Positions 36,840 to 45,990 of a stretch of 64,000 nucleotides of DNA are shown piece after piece. The notes beneath the pieces were generated by a model, which was given only the letters and a program-made list of their open reading frames with translations, was not told where the DNA came from and ran no database searches. How positions within the stretch are numbered: the first letter of the stretch is position 1; every line of letters starts with the position of its first letter. The position numbers were made by a program, and so were the translations under genes. The stretch is from Sneathiellales bacterium (GTDB taxonomy: Bacteria > Pseudomonadota > Alphaproteobacteria > JANQFL01): assembly GCA_028277845.1 (NCBI GenBank), contig JANQFL010000029.1, forward strand, positions 18,746 to 82,745. Reading direction: 5' to 3'.

Positions 36840-39302
36840 ATGGCTTCCTGCCATAAATCAAAAAACGGGCGCGTCATGCGGGATATCATCGTCAATTACG
36901 GATTTGACAAGCCGAAATCAAATATCTACGGTAGTTTAATTGCCATAGATATAAATCGTCACATGGTGGTCAATCCTCCGCGGCTGCCTTTGTTCAGACG
37001 AAGATGTCGATATGTATCGATAAAAAGCGGCGTCACGAGCGAGCGCGATATCACGCGTATTGCGGTTCAGGACATTAAGGGGCGCACGCTGGCGATCGTC
37101 ATTTCTTATCAAGTCCGCTGTGAACCGGGTAATGAGCCGTCGACCGCTTTGGCGCTAGCCGGAAACGGCGACGAACCGCAGGAAGCATTCGAACGCCTTC
37201 TAGAAAGTTGGGTGTGCGAATTTGCCGATTCCTACGACGATGGCCGGCAGGACTTTATCGACAATTTCGAATATGCCCGCGAAGGCATGGGCCGTTATCT
37301 CAAGGAAAAGGCTCAGTCGACTGTCGGTCTGGATCTTAATCTCGATCTCATTGCCGAGGGCGAATCAGACGTCGACACGATTCAGATCTCCGATTTCGTG
37401 GTCAGCGCGCGACCACACGACGGCGACGAGAACATCGACTTTCGCATTGCGGTGGACTTGGAAGTCGCGGACGGCGGCCGCATCAAGGCGGTCGTCGGGC
37501 GGCAGGGGCAAAAGGAATTCGAAGAAATCATACGCCGCGTCGTACGTGAAACGATCCGGCGTTCGGACTTGGATGACCTGTATTTCAATTTCGACAGCAA
37601 AGTCAGGCCGGGTCTGCGGCGAACTATCGATGACGCGGTCGCACCGGAAGGGCGTCATCTCGCATCCTTCAGTGTCCGGCGTGACAATGTCGATCAGACA
37701 CCGAAACAGGTGGTCGAAATTGACATGCCGTTGAAGATTCCGCTGCGGGAAGCGCCGGCGACCGTTGCCGTCACCCATCGGATGCGCCTCAACCTGAACA
37801 GCATTACGAATTTCCGCCTGCTGAACATACCGCCAAAAGAGTTCAAGGATTGGGTCGAAGAGCGTTTGACGGACGCCAGCCGCAACGTCCTGTTCAACAA
37901 GGCTTTCGCGGACTTGGTCAAGGATTTCGACCTTGATGAGGCGGCGGTCGGGCAGGCGATCAATAAGACGATGGCCGAGGCCGGTTACGACGTGAAGATG
38001 TACATGATCCTGCCGGAGCTGGAAGCCGTTCGGCTACAGAAGGACGGATTTGAATTTGCGATAAAGGGTGATTTCTCGACAAGTGATCCACGCGTGAGTG
38101 CAGGCGTCAACATTGCGGTGCGCGGACGCATACCGGATCTGGCCGCCGATGCCATCCAGCGCCGGCTCAAACCGCCAAGCGCGGTAGCGGGCACCTCGGG
38201 AGTAGATACCTCCCTCTCGCAGGAGATCGTGCGCGCCGCCACAAATGCGGTTCAGTGGTCGATCCATCGGCTTCGCCCAGACCTGTTCTACCGCTACTTC
38301 GACGTGCCATATGCCTCCCGCGAAATCGAACAAGACGACTCTGCTCCAAAGATCCCTCTCCTGGAAGGCGACACCGTCAACGCGTTTCTAAGACGCGAAG
38401 TAGAGGCGGCCCTTCGCAAAGAGTTTGCGGCAGGCAATATCGAGGTGCTGCCTCGAATCGACCAGAACGATCTGACGCGCCGAATCGTTCAGTTGTGTCA
38501 AGGGCAGCGCACGCTGGAGATTGACGTCGTGCCGGTGGCGGACGGCGGCGACGCGTATCCGGTCACGTTTCAAGTCCGATACAAGATCGACGGTCTGGTC
38601 GAAAACGGGTGGTCCGCGTTTCAGAGCAACGCCGGATTTGCCGAACAGACCGAGTCGGGTGACATCGACATCTCACGCGAAGTAGCGGAAATCACTGGAG
38701 CCTTGGAACAGACCGTTCGGGACAAGTTACGCGTGGTTCCCGCGGCGGCTCTCCATTACCGTGACTACGCCACCAAGAAAAAGATCGACGCTCTGATCGA
38801 AAGCGACATCAAGGACTGCGCGGCGTCCGGGTTTGGCCTCAATATTCAAGTGATCAGCATCGGCCGTGAGATGACCGACGAGGAAGCCTATCGGTCGAAC
38901 TATCGCGGCGAAGCCATCCAGGAAACGGAGGAACTGAATAGCCACAACCGGGACATGATCCGTCAAAGTCAGGTGGCAAGTCAGAGACAGCTGCATGAAA
39001 TGTCGGAGCAAATTCAGAAACTCCGCGAAGAGCGCACGGGTTTGTTGGCGAGTGTCATGGCCGCGGAAGAAGAAGACCGCATCGAAATGCTGGACGAGGA
39101 GATCAAGTCACTCGAGGCGGAGAGAAAACGGCTAGTGAGCAAGGTGCGTAACACGCTACCGGTCAAACCCAACACACAGTCCTCGGACGCCGAATTTGAT
39201 TTCGACAGCATGAAAGGCAACGGCGCGCCAAAAATCGAACCGCCCCCTCCAACGGACGACATCACGCCGGCGGTGGAGGTGCAGCCGGAAGACGATGATT
39301 AG
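36840..39302 (+). CDS. Large protein with repeated SPFH/band-7-like units and a C-terminal coiled coil
   Basis: About 820 residues from the ATG at 36840; an ATG at 36876 or a TTG at 36777 are alternatives because no start has a strong ribosome site. I see no signal peptide or membrane segment. At least three, perhaps five, units of 90-120 residues each run from a beta-strand pair to an amphipathic Arg/Asp-rich helix and end with a G-x-D/N-hydrophobic strand (VGLDLNLDLIAE; GYDVKMYMILPE; FGLNIQVISIG), the layout of SPFH/stomatin domains. Residues about 690-780 are a Glu/Arg/Gln-rich coiled coil, followed by an acidic Pro-rich tail. I infer a soluble scaffold that oligomerises. It is first in a three-gene plus-strand block. 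SPFH homology is by pattern only; function is unknown. Confidence 0.8.
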   Translation: MASCHKSKNGRVMRDIIVNYGFDKPKSNIYGSLIAIDINRHMVVNPPRLPLFRRRCRYVSIKSGVTSERDITRIAVQDIKGRTLAIVISYQVRCEPGNEPSTALALAGNGDEPQEAFERLLESWVCEFADSYDDGRQDFIDNFEYAREGMGRYLKEKAQSTVGLDLNLDLIAEGESDVDTIQISDFVVSARPHDGDENIDFRIAVDLEVADGGRIKAVVGRQGQKEFEEIIRRVVRETIRRSDLDDLYFNFDSKVRPGLRRTIDDAVAPEGRHLASFSVRRDNVDQTPKQVVEIDMPLKIPLREAPATVAVTHRMRLNLNSITNFRLLNIPPKEFKDWVEERLTDASRNVLFNKAFADLVKDFDLDEAAVGQAINKTMAEAGYDVKMYMILPELEAVRLQKDGFEFAIKGDFSTSDPRVSAGVNIAVRGRIPDLAADAIQRRLKPPSAVAGTSGVDTSLSQEIVRAATNAVQWSIHRLRPDLFYRYFDVPYASREIEQDDSAPKIPLLEGDTVNAFLRREVEAALRKEFAAGNIEVLPRIDQNDLTRRIVQLCQGQRTLEIDVVPVADGGDAYPVTFQVRYKIDGLVENGWSAFQSNAGFAEQTESGDIDISREVAEITGALEQTVRDKLRVVPAAALHYRDYATKKKIDALIESDIKDCAASGFGLNIQVISIGREMTDEEAYRSNYRGEAIQETEELNSHNRDMIRQSQVASQRQLHEMSEQIQKLREERTGLLASVMAAEEEDRIEMLDEEIKSLEAERKRLVSKVRNTLPVKPNTQSSDAEFDFDSMKGNGAPKIEPPPPTDDITPAVEVQPEDDD

Positions 39303-39356
39303 ACACATTAAGACGCGGCCGACAGACATTTGGACAAAGAGACGGGAGACATCTCG

Positions 39357-39722
39357 ATGAGCGAAGTCGAAATTCTTGTTAAGGCGATTTTCAGTTGGGT
39401 CGGACAAAAAGGGGTGTATCGGCTGCTCGAAATCTTCAAGCGAAAAAACGTGAAGATTGAAGACGACAAGGAGTTGGTGGAATCGATTGAAGCGGCCAAA
39501 CAGGGCGTGACGAGCGAAGCACTCGTGCAAAAAGTCGTCACTGTTCTCCGTGAAAACGACCTGCTTTCCGATCCGGATGTACAGACGTTGTTGCAGGAGG
39601 CCAAGACGGCTGAGAAAGAGGCGGGTGGAATCAACATACATACAAAGACCCAGCACGCCGGCAATGTCGCCGGAAAAATCGATACTGTAAATCAGACGTT
39701 TAACTTTGACAGAAAGAGCTGA
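39357..39722 (+). CDS. Small island protein with C-terminal GNV-KI-FNF motif
   Basis: 121 residues from the ATG at 39357. The N-terminal two-thirds is helical (SEVEILVKAIFSWVGQKGVY; LVQKVVTVLRENDLLSDPDV). The last 30 residues, GGINIHTKTQHAGNV then AGKIDTVNQTFNFDRKS, are beta-prone and closely match residues about 177-203 of the next protein. Short GNV-type strands of this kind occur in multi-component conflict and signalling proteins as assembly tags, which is an inference here. It lies between the SPFH-like and 1031-residue genes with short gaps, so it is probably co-expressed. Confidence 0.78.
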   Translation: MSEVEILVKAIFSWVGQKGVYRLLEIFKRKNVKIEDDKELVESIEAAKQGVTSEALVQKVVTVLRENDLLSDPDVQTLLQEAKTAEKEAGGINIHTKTQHAGNVAGKIDTVNQTFNFDRKS

Positions 39723-39793
39723 CACGGGGTAGCGCGACGGGTTCGGGGCCGTAGGCTCAACGTCAAAACGGTCGGCACGGCAAGGAACGCCCG

Positions 39794-42700
39794 ATGAATG
39801 ACGAGGAGATTGAAAAACCCAACGGGGCGCCAGCGGATAATGTGTCTGGAGAGCCCTCACCTTCGCCATCTTCAAGTACTGAAGCGCCGCGCGATGAAAG
39901 CGCGGAGGGGCAAGCGCCCATTGACCCGGATACCGCACCGTCATCAACCGAACCCGGCCCCCCGATCAATGCCAGCCCTCACGATGACGACGAGATAACC
40001 GATCAATCATCAACAGGCGTTCAACCGGATACGGCGGTAGAAACCGGTTCTGAGGCGTTGCATCGGAACGATGAGCAAGAACCGGTCGAGGCGCCTGATC
40101 AATCGGGTACGCCAACAGATCGTGGAAGTGGCGATCAGGACGAAGGCCAAACGCGACGGCCGCGAGCTGGTGAAGAAGCGACCTCGCACGCCGGCAAGAA
40201 GACGAGGGCGGACGATGGTCTGAAAGATTCGCCGGATCTCGGCAATTCCAACGGCGACGGCGAACATAAGAAAACGCGTAACGACGATCTTCAGGAAGGC
40301 AACGAACAGCGAAGAAAAACGACCGTAAACGCCGACGCTGAAATCGTTGGCAATGTCGCCGAGAAAATCGAAAAGGTAAGTCAGAGATTCAACTTCAATT
40401 TTCCCGGTTCGGACGGGGCGGACAAGCAAAGATACGGAAATTTGCGTCCGATAGAGTTATCGGGCATGGGGCTGCAACTCTCCATATTCGGGGGGAGCGA
40501 TGTCGCAACGAGTCTACAGTCGGACCGGTACTGTATCGTCGTCGGGCTCGACGAGGAGTATCGCAACGCGGCGGCCAAGGCATTGGTTCGGCCACTGCTC
40601 GAGAACGGCTACGAGCTCAGAATGTACGACCCGCCCAGATTGGACGCCGATCAAGGGGCGGACCGGGATTACAGCTTTGAACCGCTTGAAGTTACCCTAC
40701 GAGACCAGGCCGACACGCCGACCGTGGTGTGCATGGAAGTTGAGAGCGGTGCCCCTTTCCCCGAATTCCTGAAAACCGGTTTTCGCAGAGCAAATCTATC
40801 GCGCTGTTTAATTGATGGTCCGTGCGGTGACGGGGGCGCGCAAGGGCATTGCCTTGTGGTTCTGTTTAAACTCGCCGATTGGCGTGAGGCGCATCGGGGC
40901 AGACGTACCGGTGATATGAAGGTTCCCGCCTGGACCGTCGATTGGCTGCGCCCACGATTAAGAATGCTTTCGCCGGATTTAGCGGAAATCTCCCAAATTG
41001 CCGACCGCATCGACGCCCAACGCAGAGACGGTCTGTGGCAACGCGATGACGAAGCCTTCCATAACCAGATTGTCGAACTGTTGGAGCGTGCGAGTGCCGG
41101 TCCAAATCCGATACGGGTGGTAAAGGACGAACTCGCGGCGCGTGACGAGCTAACACCCGAACCTGTGACGGGTTCCGTATTGCCTGAAGATCCCTTGGGT
41201 CTTGTCCTGGTTTTCTCGGCCGCCTTTTTTCCCGACATCTCCATCAGCAATTTTCGCGAAATCGCCGACCACTTGATCCCGGTTGCATTGGATTTGTCCC
41301 ATCCGTCATCAAAGGCATCGGCCGGTTCGGATACGGCCGGCACCGGCGAATTCGCCGACACAAGACAAGACGCCGCCAAGGATGCGAATACTTCGAAAAG
41401 CCATGGCGAACTCGACGAAGACGAGGCGTCCTGGAGAAACTGGAAGAGCCGGCCGGACGATGCGCTGTCCCGCTACAACTTGGCGTCGGTTCGGGCATCG
41501 GATTCCGTCGTATCCATCGGGTTCGAGAAGGGATTGGACGCCGAAGACCAGCGCAACGCGATGGTCAACCAACGCCCCTTGATCGTGGAGAAGTTCATCC
41601 GTGAAATGGTGGAATCGGATCTGTTGCGCCGGCTGGATCCTTCTCGCTCGGTCATCGGCGCGTCGATCCGCTTGATTTTCCACTCTGCGGTCCTGGGCCT
41701 GCTGTCCGATGAGAACCTTGCACGCGAGTTGGGCACGCTGTTGAACCGCTTTGTTCCTCGCAGAGACGTTGACGAGGAAGAGGATGCCGACCCGTCCGGT
41801 CAGCAAGAAACGGTGGCTGGACAACGCGCGTCTCAACGGAGCGGACCTCCATCGCAGATGGATAGTCTTCGCGGACGTGCCGCAGTCAGCGAAATCGCGG
41901 CTGTATTCAACGAGACGACACAGGAGGATCTCGAGCGGTATTGGCACATCTTGTCGCTTACTTTCAAGGCGCAGTTCGATCCGGGCGGCTTTGGTGGTGG
42001 CTTGCGTCAATTGCTGGATAAACGTCGTGATCGCGGTCACGTGATCGTTCGCTATGTATGTTATGGGCTTGGACGGAAATTCGGCTATTTCAACGGGGTA
42101 GATCTCGGTTCCTGGCTCAAGCGAATTTGCTCCGAAGCGGATTTGTATCATGGGAATTGGATTGGTTGGCGCCTGTCCGAAGATATCTTCGATCAGCCGG
42201 AAGATGCCTTTCGGATTCTTGAGATGCTCTATCAGTGGCTGCCGGAAAACGACGTGAATACCGCCAACCCACCACGGGCAGCCGTGGTTGCGACAGGCAT
42301 ATTCATGCGTGTTCTCACACGCTCGAACAAGGATGGCGCAAGCATCAAGGCGGTAAGCGATCTGTCGTGGCACCCGCTGTTCGGCACAATCAACTCCGAT
42401 CCGAAAGAGTTCGCCAACCACATCCACCTCATCGCCGTCTGGCTGTTGCACCCCTGCGTCGACGTCGTTGAATTTGAGGAGAATGCATATAATGAACAGT
42501 ATGCCCAACAGGAAGGTCAACTCGACATCACCCCCCGCGCCATCGGTATCGCCCGGCTCGGCGTGGTGCTGTTGGGTCAAAACAGGAAAGAGGTCAATAA
42601 GGAAGGGGCGCGGATCTGGGACGGGATCGTTACGGAAATCGGCACATTACTCGCCAACGATCGTCCGGACCTAGAACTTCACATGGAAATGGCCCATCTG

Positions 42701-42889
42701 ATTGACGAGCTTGATCGGAACGTTCGGATTGTCGACGACATTGCGCGCTTTGTTGCCCGTAAGGGCCAAAGCCTTGCGCAATTAAAGGCAATACGCCGGC
42801 AATTCATGGCGATGGGTCGTATTAGCCGCCGCTTCTTGCGCGCACTTCCGCGCCGGCGATCAGGCCGGCGTGCACCGTCAAACCGCTAG
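39794..42889 (+). CDS. 1031-residue island protein of unknown function with disordered N-terminus and GNV motif
   Basis: A ribosome site (AAGGAA) precedes the ATG. Residues 1-175 are acidic, Pro/Ser/Asp-rich and disordered. Residues about 177-203 (VNADAEIVGNVAEKIEKV then SQRFNFN) repeat the C-terminal motif of the preceding small protein. Residues about 215-400 look like an alpha/beta domain (RYCIVVGLDEEYRNAAAKAL; TPTVVCMEVESG), then a helical region with LVLVFSAAFFPDISISNFRE, and a long helical C-terminus ending in a basic tail. I find no Walker A motif, so it is not an intact P-loop NTPase, although the arrangement recalls degenerate STAND-like proteins. No membrane helix is evident. Its 3' end overlaps the convergent lipoprotein gene by 12 bp. 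Confidence 0.8.
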   Translation: MNDEEIEKPNGAPADNVSGEPSPSPSSSTEAPRDESAEGQAPIDPDTAPSSTEPGPPINASPHDDDEITDQSSTGVQPDTAVETGSEALHRNDEQEPVEAPDQSGTPTDRGSGDQDEGQTRRPRAGEEATSHAGKKTRADDGLKDSPDLGNSNGDGEHKKTRNDDLQEGNEQRRKTTVNADAEIVGNVAEKIEKVSQRFNFNFPGSDGADKQRYGNLRPIELSGMGLQLSIFGGSDVATSLQSDRYCIVVGLDEEYRNAAAKALVRPLLENGYELRMYDPPRLDADQGADRDYSFEPLEVTLRDQADTPTVVCMEVESGAPFPEFLKTGFRRANLSRCLIDGPCGDGGAQGHCLVVLFKLADWREAHRGRRTGDMKVPAWTVDWLRPRLRMLSPDLAEISQIADRIDAQRRDGLWQRDDEAFHNQIVELLERASAGPNPIRVVKDELAARDELTPEPVTGSVLPEDPLGLVLVFSAAFFPDISISNFREIADHLIPVALDLSHPSSKASAGSDTAGTGEFADTRQDAAKDANTSKSHGELDEDEASWRNWKSRPDDALSRYNLASVRASDSVVSIGFEKGLDAEDQRNAMVNQRPLIVEKFIREMVESDLLRRLDPSRSVIGASIRLIFHSAVLGLLSDENLARELGTLLNRFVPRRDVDEEEDADPSGQQETVAGQRASQRSGPPSQMDSLRGRAAVSEIAAVFNETTQEDLERYWHILSLTFKAQFDPGGFGGGLRQLLDKRRDRGHVIVRYVCYGLGRKFGYFNGVDLGSWLKRICSEADLYHGNWIGWRLSEDIFDQPEDAFRILEMLYQWLPENDVNTANPPRAAVVATGIFMRVLTRSNKDGASIKAVSDLSWHPLFGTINSDPKEFANHIHLIAVWLLHPCVDVVEFEENAYNEQYAQQEGQLDITPRAIGIARLGVVLLGQNRKEVNKEGARIWDGIVTEIGTLLANDRPDLELHMEMAHLIDELDRNVRIVDDIARFVARKGQSLAQLKAIRRQFMAMGRISRRFLRALPRRRSGRRAPSNR

Positions 42890-44011
42890 CAGCACATCGA
42901 TCGTTTCCGCTTTTTCTTCCAGGAAGGCGAAGTCGGATTCCTGCTGTGCCTTTAGTTCCGCCTGCTTCGTGACATAGTGTTGGACAGGCGGTGCATTGGT
43001 CGGCAGGTCGGCCTCGGTCACCTTTGGCCGTCTGGTGGGCGCGTCGGGTTTTGTCGGTTGCTCTTCCGCCTGTACCGCCACTTCCGGGCCTTTGAGCAGC
43101 GTGCGGTAAACAAACCCGTCCTTGCCGGAGAACCGGACGCGGTACCAATCCGCCGGTTGTGAACCGTCGGCAATCACAGTCACGGTTTTGCCTTTCGGGA
43201 TCAAACCCAAGACATCCGACCGTACCGAAGGTGCGCGGCGAACATTGGAATTCTTGAGAGCGACAAAAAGTCCGGTATCTGCGGTTTCCGTTTTCGGTTG
43301 CGATTCCGTTTGGGCGGGCGGGGGCGTCCACAGAGTGGGTTCATACCGGCCGGCCGCACCCAGCATCGTATCCTTGTTCACATCACGTGCCACGGCGGAT
43401 GCATCCACATAAGCCGTGCCGCGTTCGTCGACCTTGCCGAATATCTCCTGCACCAAGCTGTTGTCATTTCGAATGGCTGTGCGAATGGCCTCCAGTTTCG
43501 TCTTGCCCGTGGCCTTGTCGATAAGGCCGGCCTGCAGGTCGTCGGCTAGGCGATCAAGCTGGTCTTGCCGGCAGTCATTGAGCTGCCGAAGCGATTTTCC
43601 CAGTGCGGTCATTCTGTAGTTGTCCCGTGTAATGTCGGAGTTTATGGATCCGATAAGTTCCTGACGCGATTTAGCGCGCGCGGCTTTGGCGCGTAGGTAC
43701 CCGGCGCCGAGGCCCGCCGTTAGCCCGGCCAGACCGCCGATCACCGCCGCCTCTCCGCGCTTTTTACCGCCGAACAGGAGACCGGCGCCTGCTCCGATAA
43801 GGGCACCAACGACGGCCGATTCCACGATTTTTTCGTTGAAGTGCTCCTGAGACTGGAAGATCGGCTCGCGATATGCCTGACACACGTCTCCGGCAACCGT
43901 ATATTTGTTGCGCAAACCCGTTGCAGTGACACACCCGGTTAACACCAGGCTCACACCGACCAGTCCGGCGACGACCCGCGTTCCCAGTTTGGCTGTCCTT
44001 TTTCCCGGCAT
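42878..44011 (-). CDS. TagQ-like outer-membrane lipoprotein with glycine zipper and SH3b domain
   Basis: 377 residues. A lipoprotein signal peptide ends with the lipobox LVLTGC (Cys 27). Residues about 66-105 form a glycine zipper (VVGALIGAGAGLLFGG; VIGGLAGLTAGLGAGYL). Residues about 245-307 are a bacterial SH3 domain (NVRRAPSVRSDVLGLIPKGK). In the T6SS threonine-phosphorylation module TagQ is an outer-membrane lipoprotein that holds TagR at the membrane. This gene follows the TagR-like gene with a 14-bp gap and is last in the six-gene minus-strand block, so I call it TagQ-like by position and architecture; direct homology needs a search. Confidence 0.75.
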   Translation of the reverse strand: MPGKRTAKLGTRVVAGLVGVSLVLTGCVTATGLRNKYTVAGDVCQAYREPIFQSQEHFNEKIVESAVVGALIGAGAGLLFGGKKRGEAAVIGGLAGLTAGLGAGYLRAKAARAKSRQELIGSINSDITRDNYRMTALGKSLRQLNDCRQDQLDRLADDLQAGLIDKATGKTKLEAIRTAIRNDNSLVQEIFGKVDERGTAYVDASAVARDVNKDTMLGAAGRYEPTLWTPPPAQTESQPKTETADTGLFVALKNSNVRRAPSVRSDVLGLIPKGKTVTVIADGSQPADWYRVRFSGKDGFVYRTLLKGPEVAVQAEEQPTKPDAPTRRPKVTEADLPTNAPPVQHYVTKQAELKAQQESDFAFLEEKAETIDVLLAV

Positions 44012-44025
44012 ATCCTTTCTCCCCG

Positions 44026-45990
44026 TCAGAGTTCCCGAAATCCCATGCTTCGAATAAGGTGCCTAAAACGGCGCTGCCGTAGCCGCCGTACCACATCCAC
44101 CTGAGAAAGCCACTGCCGGCTTTCGTTCTCGGACACCACGCCCCGCGCATGTTTTGCCTTAGCCACATGTTCGACAAGCGAGGCCTCGAATGTCTTGAAG
44201 AGCGTCAGGTCATTTGCACCCAACAAATCGGTGACGGTACGGGCAGCGCCAACGACGATTTCTTCGTTTCTTTTTGAAAGGTCGATAACGATATCGACAT
44301 AGAATCCGAAATTCGCCTTTTGGTACCGTGCCAATTCGCGTAGCCCGGCATCGGCCTTGTCGATGCGTTGCTGCAATTCAGTGCGTCGCGGATCGCGGTG
44401 CGGCAGTTTATCCAACCGCTTGTGAAATTCATCGATATTGGCGAGAGCCGCGTAAATCTGGCGTCCGATGGTCCGAACGCTGAAGTTGGTCATCAAGGCT
44501 GCGCGTACACGTTCCCGCACGAAAGCGCGTGTCGCCGACTGCAGTTCGGCCGTACTTTTTTCGAACTGCTGGGCAATGACGGACAGGCGGTCTTTTATGG
44601 AAACGTCCACATTCGGCCCTTGTTCCGCGCCGACCAGATTCAAGAGCTGATCCAGTTCCTGTGCGATTGTCTCCCGTGTGTCCTGGTCCGGGACGTCCGT
44701 GGTCGCGAGAATCTGTGTGCGCGCGTCGCGCAGTGCTGTTTCCCGTTCCTTGTTCTTGAATCCGGTTTTCCATTGTTCTTCGGCGCTCATGGCCCAGGCA
44801 AAAACCGGTGCCGATACGATCAACCTAAGGCCGGCGTTATGGACCGCCGTTTCGCCATCTAAATTGAACAGAGGGGCTTCCCTGCGCATTCCGACGCCGA
44901 CCAGCCGCTCATTGTTCGAGATTCCACCGCGCAGGACCATGCCTCCGGCCTGCCCTTGGAGCCCATCGGGTCTGGTCATGCGGAAGGGGTCGAGAACGAT
45001 CTCCTCCGCGTTGCCAACCATGTCGTAAAGGCCCAGGGTATTCGGCAGCTTGAGGCCCACTTCGTGAATTTGTTTGTCGCCGAAACTTGCAATCTCAGCA
45101 GCGTTGTGTGGCTCGCGAAGGGCTCCGGTTTCAGGGTCTCGCACCATGTAGAGTGCGCGAGACCTTTCAGCTTCGCTGATTTGCTCGGCGCCGCCGCGCG
45201 CGGCATATTCCCATTCCGCATCGGTCGGCAATCGAATATAGCCGGGCGAGCCCTGCTCCCATGGCGACCATGGTAGCCGTCCCTCTGCGATTTCCTGACG
45301 GTCAAGAGCAAGCAGCCATTTTGCGTAAACGCGCATGAATTCGACCGCGGAAAACCACGATTGCTTGGTCGCGGGAAAGACGAGTGCCCGTTCGGTCGCC
45401 TGATAGCGCGCCGTCGTGTCTTTGCAGACAGGGTTTGTATCGGTTACAGCCAGCATATCCTCGTCAAACACACCGTCTTCAAGCATGGCGAACTGCAAAG
45501 CGGTTACTTCGTATACGGCGACGTAAATCGAGCGCTGGGTGACTGTGTTGGAGGCTCTGTTGAACGGTTGACCTTCGTCGGATTCGGTAAATGCGCCTCC
45601 GACCTTGCCATACCAAGGTCCGCGTTGTAGGGCGACGATAACGCCGCTGTTATTAGCGACGCTGCCAAACGGTGCCGTAACCTGATCGAGAATGTTCTCG
45701 CTTGGGATACGGACTTTGACGAATGCCATCGTTCGCCCGCAAGGCATCGGAAGATACAGGCGCTCCGGAAAACCGACCGGCCGGGAGATGTCAGGGCAAG
45801 CGACCGGTTCATCCTCGGCGCCATCGGATGCGGCCTGAGCCTCAAGCCATGCCTCGTAGTACAACGCCGGATCATCCCACGCACACCACTGGTCCGCTGG
45901 CCGCCATTCCTCCGCCATGGCTGTCAATACAGCGGTAAGGTTGGCTGCCGCACAAACTAGGAAGAGGGCAAAGATAGACTGTCTAGCCAT
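44026..45990 (-). CDS. TagR-like periplasmic protein with degenerate formylglycine-generating (SUMF1) domain
   Basis: About 654 residues from the ATG at 45990, which overlaps the permease stop by 8 bp and gives a clean signal peptide (ARQSIFALFLVCAAANLTAV). The SUMF1/FGE fold is shown by YIRLPTDAEWEYAARGG, then NTLGLYDMVGNAEEIVLDPF and VLRGGISNN. The paired catalytic cysteines that follow RGGS in true formylglycine-generating enzymes are absent, so it should bind rather than catalyse. A helical C-terminal 230 residues (STAELQSATRAFVRERVRAA) is extra. TagR in Pseudomonas acts in the periplasm to promote PpkA signalling. A longer start at 46083 lies inside the permease gene and lacks a signal peptide. 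Confidence 0.82.
   Translation of the reverse strand: MARQSIFALFLVCAAANLTAVLTAMAEEWRPADQWCAWDDPALYYEAWLEAQAASDGAEDEPVACPDISRPVGFPERLYLPMPCGRTMAFVKVRIPSENILDQVTAPFGSVANNSGVIVALQRGPWYGKVGGAFTESDEGQPFNRASNTVTQRSIYVAVYEVTALQFAMLEDGVFDEDMLAVTDTNPVCKDTTARYQATERALVFPATKQSWFSAVEFMRVYAKWLLALDRQEIAEGRLPWSPWEQGSPGYIRLPTDAEWEYAARGGAEQISEAERSRALYMVRDPETGALREPHNAAEIASFGDKQIHEVGLKLPNTLGLYDMVGNAEEIVLDPFRMTRPDGLQGQAGGMVLRGGISNNERLVGVGMRREAPLFNLDGETAVHNAGLRLIVSAPVFAWAMSAEEQWKTGFKNKERETALRDARTQILATTDVPDQDTRETIAQELDQLLNLVGAEQGPNVDVSIKDRLSVIAQQFEKSTAELQSATRAFVRERVRAALMTNFSVRTIGRQIYAALANIDEFHKRLDKLPHRDPRRTELQQRIDKADAGLRELARYQKANFGFYVDIVIDLSKRNEEIVVGAARTVTDLLGANDLTLFKTFEASLVEHVAKAKHARGVVSENESRQWLSQVDVVRRLRQRRFRHLIRSMGFREL

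Noticed and set aside
39794..42889. Calling the 1031-residue protein a STAND NTPase
   Set aside because: No Walker A or reliable Walker B can be found; resemblance is limited to general layout.
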